This document shows, piece by piece, positions 1-10,870 of a stretch of DNA of 64,000 bases; the first letter of the stretch is position 1; every line of letters begins with the position of its first letter. The stretch comes from Bosea sp. NBC_00550 (GTDB lineage Bacteria; Pseudomonadota; Alphaproteobacteria; Rhizobiales; Beijerinckiaceae). The stretch covers positions 1,674,001 through 1,738,000 of the forward strand of contig NZ_CP102772.1 in assembly GCF_026020075.1 (NCBI RefSeq). The letters are read 5' to 3'. Made by a program: the position numbers and the translations under genes. The notes beneath the pieces are model-generated. The model had not been told where the DNA came from. It ran no database searches and was given only the letters and a program-made list of their open reading frames with translations.

Positions 1-67
1 GCCAGGTGACCTTGGACGCCTCGGAGCGCACGTCCTGCAGGAACTGGAAGGGATTGGATTTCGCCAT
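1..67 (-). CDS. secE: SecE preprotein translocase subunit, N-terminal fragment
   Basis: Only the first 22 codons lie in the window; the gene runs off the left edge. The visible peptide begins MAKSNPFQFLQDVRSEASKV, followed by TW, which is the typical start of alphaproteobacterial SecE just before its membrane helix. SecE is the small essential subunit of the SecYEG channel in the inner membrane. The usual bacterial order is tuf, tRNA-Trp, secE, nusG, all on one strand. The same order and strand are seen here, with two extra genes inserted. The identification rests on this short peptide and the context. Confidence 0.85.
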   Translation of the reverse strand, partial: MAKSNPFQFLQDVRSEASKVTW

Positions 68-230
68 GAACCACCTCGGGTTCCGAAGCTGCGCCCGGCC
101 TTGCCGCGACGCCGAATCGGCCGTCCTGAAACATTCGCGGCGCGGGACCCGGAGGGGTCGCGCGCCGTCATCGCAAGCCTCTTACATCGCTTGGAGCCGT
201 TAGCCAAGAGCCTTTCGGGCCACGGCATCC

Positions 231-962
231 TCAGTTCCGGCTTGCAGCCATCAGCAGGAAGAACGGCCGCTCGCGCTCCTTCGCCCAGCCCGGCTCGGCG
301 GCGACTTGTTCCGGGCTCGGAGCCCATTCGACCAGCTTCGTCAGCGAGAAGCCTGCGGCCAGCAGCAGATCGACATAGGTCGCGATGGTGCGGTGGCGCT
401 TGACCACGCCCTCCGCCAGCCAGTTGCTGACCCGCTCGCCCTCGTCGAGGTAGCCATTGACCGGCCAGGTCGCGCGACCATCGGCGTCCGCGAGCCATTC
501 CTGCCGGGCCGGTGCGGTCAGGAGCGGATGCTCGACCGAACAGACCAGGCTTCCGCCGGGCTTCAGCGCCGCATGCACGCGGCCGAACAGCCCGGCGAGA
601 TCGGCGAGATAGTGAAAGGCGAGAGAGCTGTAGATGAGATCGAAGGCGGCAGGCTGCGGCACGAAGCTTTCGAGATCGGCGCGTTCGTAGACGACGCCGG
701 CCTCGCGCGTCTCGCGCCGCGCCCGCTCCAGCATCTTCTCGGAGAGGTCGATTCCGAGCACGCTCCGGGCGCCCTCACCTGCAGCGAAGCGGCAGAACCA
801 GCCGAAGCCGCAGCCGAGATCGAGCACGTCCTTGCCGGCGAGTTCCGGCAGCATCGAACGCAGGACCGGCCATTCCGGCGCCCCGTCCAATCCATGGACG
901 GAACGCGGCAATTGGCTATAGCCCGCGAAAAAAGTCTCGTCGTCGTAGATATTCTGGGTCAT
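231..962 (-). CDS. Class I SAM-dependent methyltransferase
   Basis: The predicted protein has 243 residues. It contains the SAM-binding motif I VLDLGCGFGWFCRFA near residue 50, an acidic residue after the second strand (LGIDLSEKML) and a later FDLIYSSLAFHYL stretch, all typical of the UbiE/BioC-like small-molecule methyltransferase group. The substrate cannot be read from the sequence. The start at MTQNIYDDETFF was chosen because a longer reading frame would run through the tRNA-Trp gene. It sits between tRNA-Trp and secE, a place normally free of other genes, so it is probably a lineage-specific insertion. Confidence 0.8.
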   Translation of the reverse strand: MTQNIYDDETFFAGYSQLPRSVHGLDGAPEWPVLRSMLPELAGKDVLDLGCGFGWFCRFAAGEGARSVLGIDLSEKMLERARRETREAGVVYERADLESFVPQPAAFDLIYSSLAFHYLADLAGLFGRVHAALKPGGSLVCSVEHPLLTAPARQEWLADADGRATWPVNGYLDEGERVSNWLAEGVVKRHRTIATYVDLLLAAGFSLTKLVEWAPSPEQVAAEPGWAKERERPFFLLMAASRN

Positions 963-1014
963 GGCGCTCAAAAAACCGCGTTGCGGTCCGCGCATCGGTC
1001 GCCCGGAGAGCGAC

Positions 1015-1090
1015 TGGCAGGGGCGGTAGGGCTCGAACCTACGACAACCGGTTTTGGAGACCGGTACTCTACCAACTGAGCTACACCCCT
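1015..1090 (-). tRNA. trpT: tRNA-Trp (anticodon CCA)
   Basis: On the minus strand the sequence starts AGGGGTGTAGCTCAGTTGG and contains the loop CTCCAAA, giving anticodon CCA. The seven-base acceptor stem AGGGGTG pairs with CGCCCCT with one G-T pair. A T-arm with GGTTCGAGCCC is present. Discriminator G is followed by an encoded CCA tail, so the mature 3' end is present in the DNA. Its place between tuf and secE is the classic position for this tRNA. Confidence 0.96.
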
Positions 1091-1151
1091 GCAGGTGCGC
1101 GTCATGTGCCCCAAGGCGCGGCACATTTCAAGTCGAAATCTCGCGGCATCC

Positions 1152-2051
1152 TCATTTGCGATAGGGGCCGAGTTCCCGGGCATAGCGCTCGACCAGCTTC
1201 AAACCGAACTCGGTCGGCCTCAGCGCCGGACCGCGATCATGGATCGGAATGCCGGCGCGTGCGCCGAAGATGCGCTTGCCATAACAGAGCAGCGTCTCGA
1301 TCGACTGCATGATGAAGGTGATCGCCGGCAGCACCTCGCGATAGGCGGCATCCGCCCCCGCCTCGTCCCCGGCCCTGTAGAGATTGTAGGCCCGCAGCGC
1401 GTAGTCGATCGTATCGGGCGCCAGGATCATGCCGATGCAGCCCGCCCGGAAATTGTCGACGAGCTCGAGCCCGCCGCGCCCGTTCAAGATCGGCAGCCGC
1501 CCTTCGGTCACAGCGATCAGGCGCTCGATCTCGACGACCGAGCCCTCGCCTTTGATCAGGCTGATGTTCGGATGCCGGCGTGTGAGTTCGCGGATATCCT
1601 CCGCCGAAAGACCACGCCCCATATAGGCCGGCGCATTCTGAATCGCGACCGGCAGAGAGGTCGTATCGGCGATGCGACCGAAGAAGCTGATATACTCGGC
1701 CGCGCCGAAGCTGCCGACCATCGGCGGCTGCAGAATCACCCAGTCGGCGCCGTTCTTCTCGGCGACCTTCACCAGCTCGGCCTGCTCCGCCACCGAGGAG
1801 CCGAAGATGGTGAAGGCGAGCGGCTTCCTGCCCGCCACATCCTCCGCCATCCATTCCATCACGGTGCAGCGCTCGGCGAAGCTCAGCTTCGAGACCTCGG
1901 TGGCGAGCCCCAGCGCCGCCATGCCCTGCACGTCGAGATCAACGCTGATCTCAGCCTGCCGGCGCATCGCCGCTCGATCGAGCCGTTCGTTCTCGTCGAA
2001 CAGGGCGAAGACGATCGAATGGATACCGGGAAACGGCGGCTTGAATGGCAT
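1152..2051 (-). CDS. Dihydrodipicolinate synthase (DapA) family lyase/aldolase
   Basis: This protein of 299 residues belongs to the DapA/N-acetylneuraminate lyase class I aldolase family, which forms a Schiff base with a 2-oxo acid. The lysine in SLIKGEG fits the Schiff-base position, and the IQNAPAYMGRGL stretch holds the nearby conserved tyrosine region. It is not a typical DapA, whose usual tyrosine and arginine motifs differ, so the substrate is unknown. The start at MPFKPPFPG is supported by a GGAGGAG ribosome site just upstream. The gene lies between tuf and tRNA-Trp on the same strand but is separated from tuf by a terminator. Confidence 0.82.
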   Translation of the reverse strand: MPFKPPFPGIHSIVFALFDENERLDRAAMRRQAEISVDLDVQGMAALGLATEVSKLSFAERCTVMEWMAEDVAGRKPLAFTIFGSSVAEQAELVKVAEKNGADWVILQPPMVGSFGAAEYISFFGRIADTTSLPVAIQNAPAYMGRGLSAEDIRELTRRHPNISLIKGEGSVVEIERLIAVTEGRLPILNGRGGLELVDNFRAGCIGMILAPDTIDYALRAYNLYRAGDEAGADAAYREVLPAITFIMQSIETLLCYGKRIFGARAGIPIHDRGPALRPTEFGLKLVERYARELGPYRK

Positions 2052-2185
2052 GGGCAGGCTCCTCCGCGACGTGAGCGGCTGATCCGCTCTCTCAAAACGA
2101 TTGAGAGCATGGAACAGGTCATCCGCACAGAGCACGGGACGAGACTAGCCTTGCATTCAAGGCATGCGCGCAGAGCTGTCGCGTC

Positions 2186-2217
2186 AAAGAAAAAGGGCGG
2201 TGTCGCCACCGCCCTTT
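2186..2217 (-). terminator. Intrinsic terminator of tuf
   Basis: The stem AAAGGGCGGTG pairs perfectly over 11 bases with CACCGCCCTTT around a four-base loop. On the minus strand it is followed by a T-rich run (TTTTCTTTG). It begins 22 bases after the tuf stop codon and should end tuf transcription before the DapA-family gene. Confidence 0.88.
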
Positions 2218-2239
2218 CCCAAATCGCTATGCGTGTCGA

Positions 2240-3430
<1,191 letters not shown>

Positions 3431-3658
3431 GACACCCTTGTCCTCGAAGGCGGCCCTTCGGGCCTTGAAACGCGGGTCCGATTAGGAGGTTTTGGCGCAG
3501 GATGCAAGGTTGCTCGCGGCGCACCTCGCATCAGACAACTCTCATGCCTGCATCCACCACGATGCGATTGGGCAAAGGTCGATATCGCGAGCAGTCGTCG
3601 CATTGGTAGGCCGAGAGCCGACCACCCTCGGCGCTCCACAAATCCGGACTTGAGCTCC

Positions 3659-4324
3659 CTATCGATCTCGCTTGAAAAGCCAGCTCGAAAACTGCGGTTG
3701 CAGAGATGCGAGCATGCGGGTCATCGGGTCGGGATCGAAAGCTCCCGGCTTCCCGCCGCCAAAATCGACGATGAACTCGCCACCCGTGCCAGAGTGATGG
3801 ATGGGCGGAGAAGTCAGCAGGACCTTACCGCTCTTGGCATCGACGATCGTGAAGGTCACGGTGATGCTGTTGCTGTTGCCGGCCTGCCCAGCCGCCAACG
3901 TCCTGAAGAAGCGGCTGACTGCCGGCGCGATCTGGACCTGAAGCAAACTTACAACGACACGCACAGGCCGATGGCCGCGCAGTTCTTCGGCCAGCGGCTC
4001 GGCAAATACGCGCTTCACGCGCGGTGAGAACTGCGCGGAAAGAAAAGCGCGCAGTTCGACGGGCGACGGCTCCGCTCGCGGCTGCGCCTGTTCTGGCGGA
4101 ATGGGCTCGTTCCCCTCCGGCGGCAACAGCCCTTTCGACTTCAGGAAGTCGTTCCGCATGTTGAGCCATTCACCGGAGAGCGTTGGAGCCGCCTCGCCCT
4201 CCACAGATACGAACTTGAAGCTTTTAACGTCCTCAATGGACAATTCGTGTTTGTTGGCCGACAGGCACCCGGTCAGCACGGTCACGAGAACAATGACGGG
4301 GAAGAAGCGGCATAGTGACGGCAT
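3659..4324 (-). CDS. Predicted lipoprotein of unknown function
   Basis: The 221-residue product begins with a short hydrophobic signal ending in the lipobox LTGC, with the acylated cysteine at about residue 20. It should therefore be attached to a membrane after signal peptidase II cleavage. The ATG at 4324 was chosen over two upstream ATGs because a GGAG site lies six bases before it. The mature part has no motif I recognise; an acidic/proline-rich stretch ([19 protein letters not shown]) precedes a region with [15 protein letters not shown] and [17 protein letters not shown]. It is probably periplasmic and is not obviously linked to its neighbours. Confidence 0.7.
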   Translation of the reverse strand: MPSLCRFFPVIVLVTVLTGCLSANKHELSIEDVKSFKFVSVEGEAAPTLSGEWLNMRNDFLKSKGLLPPEGNEPIPPEQAQPRAEPSPVELRAFLSAQFSPRVKRVFAEPLAEELRGHRPVRVVVSLLQVQIAPAVSRFFRTLAAGQAGNSNSITVTFTIVDAKSGKVLLTSPPIHHSGTGGEFIVDFGGGKPGAFDPDPMTRMLASLQPQFSSWLFKRDR

Positions 4325-4404
4325 AGGCATCTCCGGTCGCGAATCTCCTCGCATTCCGCTCGGAGTCGGCATGGCGTCTATGTCGCGTCGCCCTAAGGCT
4401 GCAA

Positions 4405-4620
4405 TCAGCCGTTGGTATCAGCCGGCCCTAACACGCGCCGATAGCGCTGCACCGTCTTCGCTTCGCCAGAGACCTTCTCCGGATCGCCGGAGTTTCACCG
4501 CAGAACGCCCGTTCCTTCGCGACCTTGCAGATCGGCGATATCGGGGCGAGCACGCGCGTGTCACCGGACGCACCGCCCACGAGGTTGTTGGCGGGGTCTG
4601 CACCGCGGTCGACCGCGAAA
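4405..4620 (-). pseudogene. Decayed 3' fragment of pncB (nicotinate phosphoribosyltransferase)
   Basis: Read on the minus strand in three successive frames, this DNA resembles the last ~65 residues of the intact pncB product encoded at 5631-6905. One frame gives GADPANNLVGG and PISPICKVAKE, the next gives NGRSAVKL, and the third gives DPEKVSGEAKTVQRYRRVLG. The matching parts of intact PncB read [30 protein letters not shown] and [20 protein letters not shown]. Two frameshifts and no start make it non-functional. The DUF1444-like gene lies between relic and functional copy. Confidence 0.85.
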
Positions 4621-4646
4621 CGGCGCCAAAATCCGCTCCGTGAACG

Positions 4647-5555
4647 TCACGGGATCACGACCAGTCCCTGCGGGCCCAGCTTGTAGAGTTGCTTGCTGAC
4701 GGGAAAGCCTCCGTCGGGCGCTTTCGTCAGCGCCCGCAACGCGGCGACCACCTCGGCGTCGTCGGCGTCTCCAAATGCGAGGAGGTCGCGAGACGGCATG
4801 GCGATGGCGACATTGAGCGGCAGATCTGGAATGTACTTCCAGGGATTCTCCAGGAGCAGGATCGAGGCGTTGTAGTCGCCCTCGCCGAAATGGAACTTCC
4901 GCAGCTTTCCGAAATCATGGATCTCAAATTTGTCGACGCGCCGGACCCAGTTGTCCAGAGCCGCGCGCAACACGTCCTTGTCGCTCATCCCGTAGAGACC
5001 ACCTTCTCCAACGGAGACAAAGCGCGTGATTTTCGGAAGATCCAGTCCCGCTGCGACGATGATGTCGCCCTCCAGCGGAACATATAGCAACCGCGCGTTG
5101 GGATCGCCCTTTTTGCGAGCCATGGCGGCGAACTGCTCGACATAGGATCGGTGCTTCATGACAGGGATCAGAGCCCCGATGAACCGTGCGCGCTCCGCTT
5201 CGGTCTTGACCGATAACTGGCCGGCGACAGCCTCAGTGATGCGCTGCGTGAGCTTGTCGTAGGCAGCCTGCCGGCTCTTTGCGTCCGGCAAGGCGTTGAA
5301 CTGCGCGCCGAGCGGGGCCAGCCCCATCCTTATATCGCGGCCGCCTGCCCTGAAAACCACATCGCCAGCTTCGACGCGCAGGGCGCTCACGCCCGGGCGC
5401 CCCTTGATCATGGTCGTCAGCAGCCCCGCCATCTCGGTCTCGCTGAGAGGCCGAGCTTCGTTCAGCCGCTCACGTCCTATTGTACCGGCAATCGAAGCCG
5501 TCGTAGCGGCAATGACGGCGACAGCCGCGAACAGCACAACCAGAAAGCGCAACAT
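4647..5555 (-). CDS. Exported DUF1444-like (YtpQ-type) protein
   Basis: The 302-residue product starts with an N-terminal hydrophobic segment (FLVVLFAAVAVIAATTASIAG) that looks like a signal peptide or anchor. The remainder resembles the DUF1444/YtpQ family: a central LLYVPLEGDIIVAAGLDLP strand pattern and the late YNASILLLENPWKY and VAIAMPSRDLLAFGDADD motifs. The molecular function of that family is not established. Family assignment is from memory of motif pattern. It sits between pncB and the pncB relic, so it may have arrived with, or been trapped by, a local rearrangement. Confidence 0.65.
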   Translation of the reverse strand: MLRFLVVLFAAVAVIAATTASIAGTIGRERLNEARPLSETEMAGLLTTMIKGRPGVSALRVEAGDVVFRAGGRDIRMGLAPLGAQFNALPDAKSRQAAYDKLTQRITEAVAGQLSVKTEAERARFIGALIPVMKHRSYVEQFAAMARKKGDPNARLLYVPLEGDIIVAAGLDLPKITRFVSVGEGGLYGMSDKDVLRAALDNWVRRVDKFEIHDFGKLRKFHFGEGDYNASILLLENPWKYIPDLPLNVAIAMPSRDLLAFGDADDAEVVAALRALTKAPDGGFPVSKQLYKLGPQGLVVIP

Positions 5556-5630
5556 ATCGAGTCCCCCAACCCACGAGCAGCATCGCGCATTGAGAACATA
5601 ATGGCAACATATTTTTCTTACGTTGCGTCA

Positions 5631-6905
5631 TCAAACCCCGAACACCCGCCGATAGCGCGCCACCATCTCTGGTTCGCCCGAGACCTTCTCGGGATTGTCG
5701 GAGAGCTTCACGGCCGGCCGGCCATTCGCTTTCGTGACCTTGCAGACCAGCGACATCGGATCGAGCGCACGCGAGCCGTCCGGCGAGCAGCCGACGAGGT
5801 CGTTGGTGAGGTCGGTGCCCCAGCCGAACGCCATGCGCACCTTGCCGTCGAAATGATGGTAGACGCGCTCGATCGCATCGACATCGAGCCCGTCGGAAAA
5901 GACCAGCAGCTTCTCGCGCGGATCGCGCCCATGCTGGCGCCACCATTCCATGATTGTCTCGCCTGCCGGGATCGGCGGCGCGCTGTCCGGCCGGAAGCCG
6001 GTCCAGTCCGCCACCCAGTCCGGCGCATGGCGCAGGAAGCTCTGCGTCCCGAAGGCGTCCGGCAACGCGATCAGCAGGTTGCCGCCATAGACCTGCCGCC
6101 ATTCGTCGAGCACGCGATAAGGTGCGCGCAGCAGCTCCTCGTCGGTATCGGCCAGCGCCGCCAGCACCATCGGCAGCTCATGGGCGTTGGTGCCGATCGC
6201 CTCGAGATCGGTGTCCATCGCGAGCAGCACGTTCGAGGTGCCGGTGAAGGCCTTGCCCAGCCCCTCCTTCAGCGCCAGGACGCACCAGCGCTGCCAGAGA
6301 TGGCCGTGGCGCCGGCGCGTGCCGAAATCGGAGAGTCTGAGATTCGGCAGCTTCTGCAGCCGCTCCACCTTGTTCCACATCTTCGCCTTGGCGCGCGCAT
6401 AGAGCACGTCGAGCGAGAAGCGCCTCTGGCCGAGCATGACCCGGCGCGCCCTGAGCTCGTTGATGATGGCGAGAGCCGGCACCTCCCACATGGTGCTGTG
6501 GGTCCAGGGACCTTCGAAATGCAGCTCGTACTGGCCGTCGACCTTGCGCAGATCGTATTCGGGCAGCTGGAATTCGGCGAGCCAGGCCATGAAGTCCGGC
6601 GAGAACATCTGCGTCTTGCCGTAGAAGCTGTTGCCGGTCAGCCAGATCAGCTCCTTCTTGGTGAAGCGCAGCGAGCGCGCATGGTCGAGCTGCGCGCGCA
6701 ATTCGCCCTCGTCGACGATGTCGGCAAGGCGGATATGCCGCGAGCGGTTGATCAGCGAGAAGGTGACGCGAACCTCCGGGTGGAAAGCCCGGATCATCTG
6801 CAGCATCAGCAGCTTGTAGAAATCGGTATCGAGGAGGCTGCGGATGATAGGGTCGAGCCGCCAGCCGTGATTATACGTCCGCGTTGCGATGTCAGTGTAG
6901 ATCAT
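5631..6905 (-). CDS. pncB: Nicotinate phosphoribosyltransferase
   Basis: This 424-residue enzyme converts nicotinate and PRPP, with ATP, to nicotinate mononucleotide in the NAD salvage (Preiss-Handler) pathway. Recognisable stretches are [15 protein letters not shown] near the N-terminus, [19 protein letters not shown] in the middle, [20 protein letters not shown], then [17 protein letters not shown] and [13 protein letters not shown] toward the end. Length fits the long bacterial PncB type. The start at [14 protein letters not shown] was preferred because upstream sequence has no family similarity. A decayed duplicate of its 3' end lies about 1 kb downstream. Confidence 0.95.
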   Translation of the reverse strand: MIYTDIATRTYNHGWRLDPIIRSLLDTDFYKLLMLQMIRAFHPEVRVTFSLINRSRHIRLADIVDEGELRAQLDHARSLRFTKKELIWLTGNSFYGKTQMFSPDFMAWLAEFQLPEYDLRKVDGQYELHFEGPWTHSTMWEVPALAIINELRARRVMLGQRRFSLDVLYARAKAKMWNKVERLQKLPNLRLSDFGTRRRHGHLWQRWCVLALKEGLGKAFTGTSNVLLAMDTDLEAIGTNAHELPMVLAALADTDEELLRAPYRVLDEWRQVYGGNLLIALPDAFGTQSFLRHAPDWVADWTGFRPDSAPPIPAGETIMEWWRQHGRDPREKLLVFSDGLDVDAIERVYHHFDGKVRMAFGWGTDLTNDLVGCSPDGSRALDPMSLVCKVTKANGRPAVKLSDNPEKVSGEPEMVARYRRVFGV

Positions 6906-6981
6906 ATCGGCATCAGATCCGGGAGAGCTCGGCGGCGGGACTGCACAGGGCGGCGCGCGGGCGCCGGGCAAACGGGCCTCA

Positions 6982-8832
6982 TCAGAACAGCGCCTTGAGC
7001 GCCGGCGCAAGCGTCGGCCACGCAGCCATGCCCAGCGAGAGGACCATGAGCGCCGCCAGCAGGACGCCCAGCAGCGGCAGCACGGCCCGGAAGACGGCGC
7101 CCGCCGGCACCCGCATGATGCCGCTGACGACATAGACGAGGATGCCGAGCGGCGGCGTCAGCCCATGGATCATCAGGTTGACCACGAGCACGACGCCGAA
7201 CTGGATGGGGTCGAGCCCCGCCGCCACGGCCACGGGCAGCAGCAGCGGCGCCAGCAGCAGGATCGCGGCGCCGATGTCGAGAAAGAGGCCGGCGATCAGC
7301 AGCACGACATTGGCGAGCAGCATCACTGCATAGGGTCCGGCACCGAAGGCGGTGACGAACCCCGCCATCTGCTCGGAGATGCGATCGACCGCCAGCAGGA
7401 AGGCGAAAGGCGCCGAGGCGCCGATCAACAGCCCGATCGCGGCGGCCTCGGCCGCGGATTTGCGCAGCGCCGCCAGCACGCCGCGCCCGTTCAGGCTGCG
7501 CAGTATAAGGCAGGCGATGGCGGCATAGGCGACGGCCAGCGCTGAGGCTTCCGTCACGGTCACCACGCCGAAGCGGATGCCGACCACGACGACGATGCCG
7601 AGCCCGATCGCGGGAATGGCGCCGATCAGCGCCCTGCCCCGCTCGGCCGCGCTGGCCTTCGGCGCCGCTTCGACGACGCCGCGGACGCTGAGATGGATGC
7701 CGATGGCGAGCGCCAGTGCCAGCACGCCGCCCGCGACGAAGCCGCCGACCAGCAGCGAGCCGACCGAGAGATTGGTCGCGCTGGCCAGGATCAGGAAGGC
7801 GATCGAAGGCGGGATGATGTTGTCGAGCATCGAGACGCCGGCGACGATCGCCGCCGCATTGGCGGGCGGATACCCCCGTGCCACCAGCGTCGGCGCCATC
7901 ACCTTGGCGCCGAAGGCAGCATTTGCCACGGAGGAGCCGGACGCACCGGAGAACAACACGCTGGCGACCAGCGCCGTCTGCGCCAACCCCGCGCGCCAAT
8001 GGCCGACCAGCGTCGCGGCAAAGCGGATCAGCCGCTCGGCCAGTCCGCCCTCGGTCAGGAGTTCGCCAGCCAGCAGGAAGAAGGGGATGGCCAGCAGCAG
8101 GAACTTGCCCACGCCACCCACGGTGGTCTGCACGATCGCCGGCTCCGGCAGCAATCCGCCGAAGGGACCCGTCAGGGAGACGCCGGCCAGCAAGGCGAAG
8201 GGCAAGGGCGCGCCGAGCAGCAGCCCGGCTCCCGCAACCAGCGCCGCGACGAGGCTCGGGGTCGGGAAGAGATCGAAGGAAAGCTGCGCAAGGCCGTAGA
8301 AGCCGAGGCCGAGCGCCAGCGACGCAGCAGCCCCCGCCCAGCCCCGGATGAGTCCGGCGCGCAGAAACAGCGCCAGTATCGTCAGCCCGCCGCCACAGGC
8401 GAAGACGGCGAAGCGCAGCGCTTCCGGCAGGCCGAGCACGGTGGACTGCCCGCCGACGAGCATCGCGACGCTCGCCCCTCCCATGGCAAGCACCAAAGCA
8501 CCGTGAAACGCGATCGCATCGGCGAAGATGTCAGCGAGCCGGCGAAGCGGCGCAGGCAGCAACCGAGCGAGCGCATCGAGCCGCATCGCCAGCGTACCGG
8601 TCACCGCAAGCGGTGCGCCGATGGCGATCAGCACCAGATGCAGCCAGATCGCGAGTTCGTCGGACCAGACGAAGCCGCCGCCGAACGCATAGCGCCGCAG
8701 CACCGCCGCCATCACGACGAGGAACAGCACAGCCAGCACAGCGGCACCGGCGTGCTCCAGCACCGAGCGGAGAGCCGCCTCGACCCGCGCCGCCAGCCTG
8801 TTCCCGTCGCGATCTCGCTCTGTCTCGATCAT
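6982..8832 (-). CDS. TRAP transporter fused small and large permease (DctQ-DctM type)
   Basis: This 616-residue inner-membrane protein has an N-terminal part of about 170 residues with four hydrophobic helices, including the DctQ-like [21 protein letters not shown] large DctM-like domain of many helices follows, including [19 protein letters not shown] and the [21 protein letters not shown] to [14 protein letters not shown] region. Such fusions import organic acids using a sodium or proton gradient and need a periplasmic DctP-type binding protein. None is encoded in this window, so the substrate and partner are unknown. It lies downstream of nothing on its strand and is divergent from glpD. 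Confidence 0.9.
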   Translation of the reverse strand: MIETERDRDGNRLAARVEAALRSVLEHAGAAVLAVLFLVVMAAVLRRYAFGGGFVWSDELAIWLHLVLIAIGAPLAVTGTLAMRLDALARLLPAPLRRLADIFADAIAFHGALVLAMGGASVAMLVGGQSTVLGLPEALRFAVFACGGGLTILALFLRAGLIRGWAGAAASLALGLGFYGLAQLSFDLFPTPSLVAALVAGAGLLLGAPLPFALLAGVSLTGPFGGLLPEPAIVQTTVGGVGKFLLLAIPFFLLAGELLTEGGLAERLIRFAATLVGHWRAGLAQTALVASVLFSGASGSSVANAAFGAKVMAPTLVARGYPPANAAAIVAGVSMLDNIIPPSIAFLILASATNLSVGSLLVGGFVAGGVLALALAIGIHLSVRGVVEAAPKASAAERGRALIGAIPAIGLGIVVVVGIRFGVVTVTEASALAVAYAAIACLILRSLNGRGVLAALRKSAAEAAAIGLLIGASAPFAFLLAVDRISEQMAGFVTAFGAGPYAVMLLANVVLLIAGLFLDIGAAILLLAPLLLPVAVAAGLDPIQFGVVLVVNLMIHGLTPPLGILVYVVSGIMRVPAGAVFRAVLPLLGVLLAALMVLSLGMAAWPTLAPALKALF

Positions 8833-9012
8833 CCCAGCCGCAGCACTGCGCCCTTCCCCGGCCCCAGTTCCGGCCTCGTGGGCCTCGCGTCAAGCGATCC
8901 GAATTGACATCGCCCATGATTTCGCGACAGGAGCGGACTTGTGGCGCCGGCTTGGCCGGGCTTGGATGGCGCCATTGCTGAACCGAGTGCCCAGGCCTTC
9001 CAGAAGACGAGC

Positions 9013-10563
9013 ATGGCTTCCGAAACGACTTCGCCCACCGCCGGCTTCGGCACGAACCCCGCCACGGCATACGACCTCGCCGTCATCGGCGGCGGCATCA
9101 ATGGCTGCGGCATCGCCCGCGATGCGGCCGGGCGCGGCGCGTCGGTGGTGCTGTTCGAGAAGGACGATCTCGCCAGCGCCACCTCGTCGCGCTCGACCAA
9201 GCTGATCCATGGCGGCCTGCGCTATCTCGAACATTACGAGTTCCGTCTGGTGCGCGAGGCGCTGATGGAGCGCGAGCGGCTCTGGGCCATCGCGCCGCAC
9301 ATCATCCGCCCGCTGCGCTTCGTGCTGCCGCATCACAAGGGCCTGCGCCCGGCCTGGCTGCTGCGGCTCGGCCTGTTCCTCTACGACCATATCGGCGGCC
9401 GCAAGCTCCTGCCGGCGACGCGCACGCTCGACCTCGCGCACGACCCCGCAGGCCAGCCGCTGAAGGACGACAAGGCCAAGGCCTTCGAATATTCCGATTG
9501 CTGGGTCGAGGATGCCCGCCTCGTCGTGCTCAACGCGATGGACGCCGCCGTGCGCGGCACGGCGGTTCACACGCACACGAGGGTGGCCTCGGCAAGGCGC
9601 GAGGATGGCCTCTGGCAGATCGAGACGGAAGGCGCGGACGGCAGGCAGACGATCTGGGCGAAGGCGCTCGTCAATGCCGCCGGCCCCTGGGTCGGCGACG
9701 TGCTGAACGGCGTCGTCCACAGCAACGCCAGGGCCGGCGTCCGCATGGTCCAGGGCAGCCATATCGTCGTGCCCCGGCTCTACGAGCACGACCGCTGCTA
9801 TATCTTCCAGAACGCGGACGGGCGCATCATCTTCGCGATCCCCTACGAGCAGGATTTCACCCTGATCGGTACCACCGACCGCGACTACAAGGGCGACCCG
9901 GCCGAAGTCGCCGCGACGCCCGAGGAGATCGCCTATCTCTGCGCCGCCGCGAGCGAGTATTTCCGCCAGCCGGTGAAGCCCGAATCCGTGGTCTGGACCT
10001 ATTCCGGCGTGCGCCCGCTCTATGACGACGGTGCCTCGAAGGCACAGGAGGCGACCCGCGACTACGTGCTGACGCTAGACGCTCGGCAGGGTGAGGCGCC
10101 TCTGCTCTCCGTCTTCGGTGGCAAGATCACGACCTATCGTCGGCTTGCGGAGGCCGCCATCGCCAAGCTGGCGCCGCATGCGCCCTGGGCGGCCCGCGCC
10201 GAATGGACGATGACGGGCGCCCTGCCCGGCGGCGATTTCGCGGTCGGCACCTTCGAGGAGCTAGCCGGCGAGATCGCGGCCGCGCATCCCTGGCTGGAGC
10301 GGAGGACGGCGTCGCGCCTCGCCCGCGCCTATGGCACCCGCGCGCGCGACATCCTCGACGGCGCCAAAAGCCTCGCCGATCTCGGCCGCCATTTCGGCGC
10401 CGATCTCTACGAGCGCGAGGTCCGCTACCTGATGAAGGCGGAATGGGCGCGCCGCGCCCAGGATGTGCTCTGGCGGCGCAGCAAGCTCGGCCTGCGGCTC
10501 TCCGCCGACGAAGCCGGGGCACTTGACGAATTCATGCAGGAAGCCGCACCAAGGACGGCCTAA
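9013..10563 (+). CDS. glpD: Glycerol-3-phosphate dehydrogenase (FAD-dependent, aerobic)
   Basis: This 516-residue flavoenzyme oxidises glycerol 3-phosphate to dihydroxyacetone phosphate and passes electrons to quinone at the inner membrane. The N-terminal FAD-binding motif is DLAVIGGGINGCGIARDAAG, followed by the family hallmark SSRSTKLIHGGLRYLEHYEF. The middle has YSGVRPLYDDGASKAQEATR and FGGKITTYRRLAE, and the C-terminal helical domain is present. The ATG at 9013 (MASETTSP) is preferred over an upstream in-frame ATG because the extra 24 residues are low-similarity. No glycerol transporter or kinase is nearby. Confidence 0.95.
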   Translation: MASETTSPTAGFGTNPATAYDLAVIGGGINGCGIARDAAGRGASVVLFEKDDLASATSSRSTKLIHGGLRYLEHYEFRLVREALMERERLWAIAPHIIRPLRFVLPHHKGLRPAWLLRLGLFLYDHIGGRKLLPATRTLDLAHDPAGQPLKDDKAKAFEYSDCWVEDARLVVLNAMDAAVRGTAVHTHTRVASARREDGLWQIETEGADGRQTIWAKALVNAAGPWVGDVLNGVVHSNARAGVRMVQGSHIVVPRLYEHDRCYIFQNADGRIIFAIPYEQDFTLIGTTDRDYKGDPAEVAATPEEIAYLCAAASEYFRQPVKPESVVWTYSGVRPLYDDGASKAQEATRDYVLTLDARQGEAPLLSVFGGKITTYRRLAEAAIAKLAPHAPWAARAEWTMTGALPGGDFAVGTFEELAGEIAAAHPWLERRTASRLARAYGTRARDILDGAKSLADLGRHFGADLYEREVRYLMKAEWARRAQDVLWRRSKLGLRLSADEAGALDEFMQEAAPRTA

Positions 10564-10610
10564 GGCGGTCCGGACATCTGCAGGGCCGTGCCCGGACAGA
10601 GCGACCATTG

Positions 10611-10840
10611 TCATTCCGGGGCTTCGCGCATCGAAGAACCCGGAACCCACGACTTGAGCCTGCTGGGTTTTTGGTGGAACCACGCCGTCATTCCGGGGCG
10701 CTGCGCAGCGGCGAACCCGGAACCCAGAACCGATGCCGTCGAAGGTTTGCCCGAGCCGGCCCAAACAGTCCTCTCGGAAACCGCATCGGTTCTGGGTTCC
10801 GGGCTCTTCGCTGACGCGAAGCCCCGGAATGACGGCGTGG
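10611..10840 (+). repeat. Dispersed palindromic repeat, one and a half units
   Basis: A half unit (10611-10649, TCATTCCGGGGCTTCGCGCA...) is followed by a complete inverted unit. In the complete unit the 20-base arm at 10680-10699 is the exact reverse complement of 10821-10840. Inside these arms AACCCAGAACCGATGC pairs with GCATCGGTTCTGGGTT. The same motif family recurs at about 28263, 60677 and, in diverged form, 54801 and 40359. It fills most of the 307-base gap between glpD and the convergent effector-like gene and may help end transcription from both sides. Confidence 0.85.
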
Positions 10841-10870
10841 TTTCGTCCTAAATCGGCCGGTTCCAGACGC

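Noticed and set aside
5470..6102. Minus-strand 210-codon frame inside pncB
   Set aside because: It lies in another frame of the strongly supported pncB gene and crosses into the next gene.
10680..10840. CRISPR-like array suggested by repeated CCGGAACCC strings
   Set aside because: The repeats are inverted arms of one palindromic element, not direct repeats with regular spacers, and no cas gene is present.
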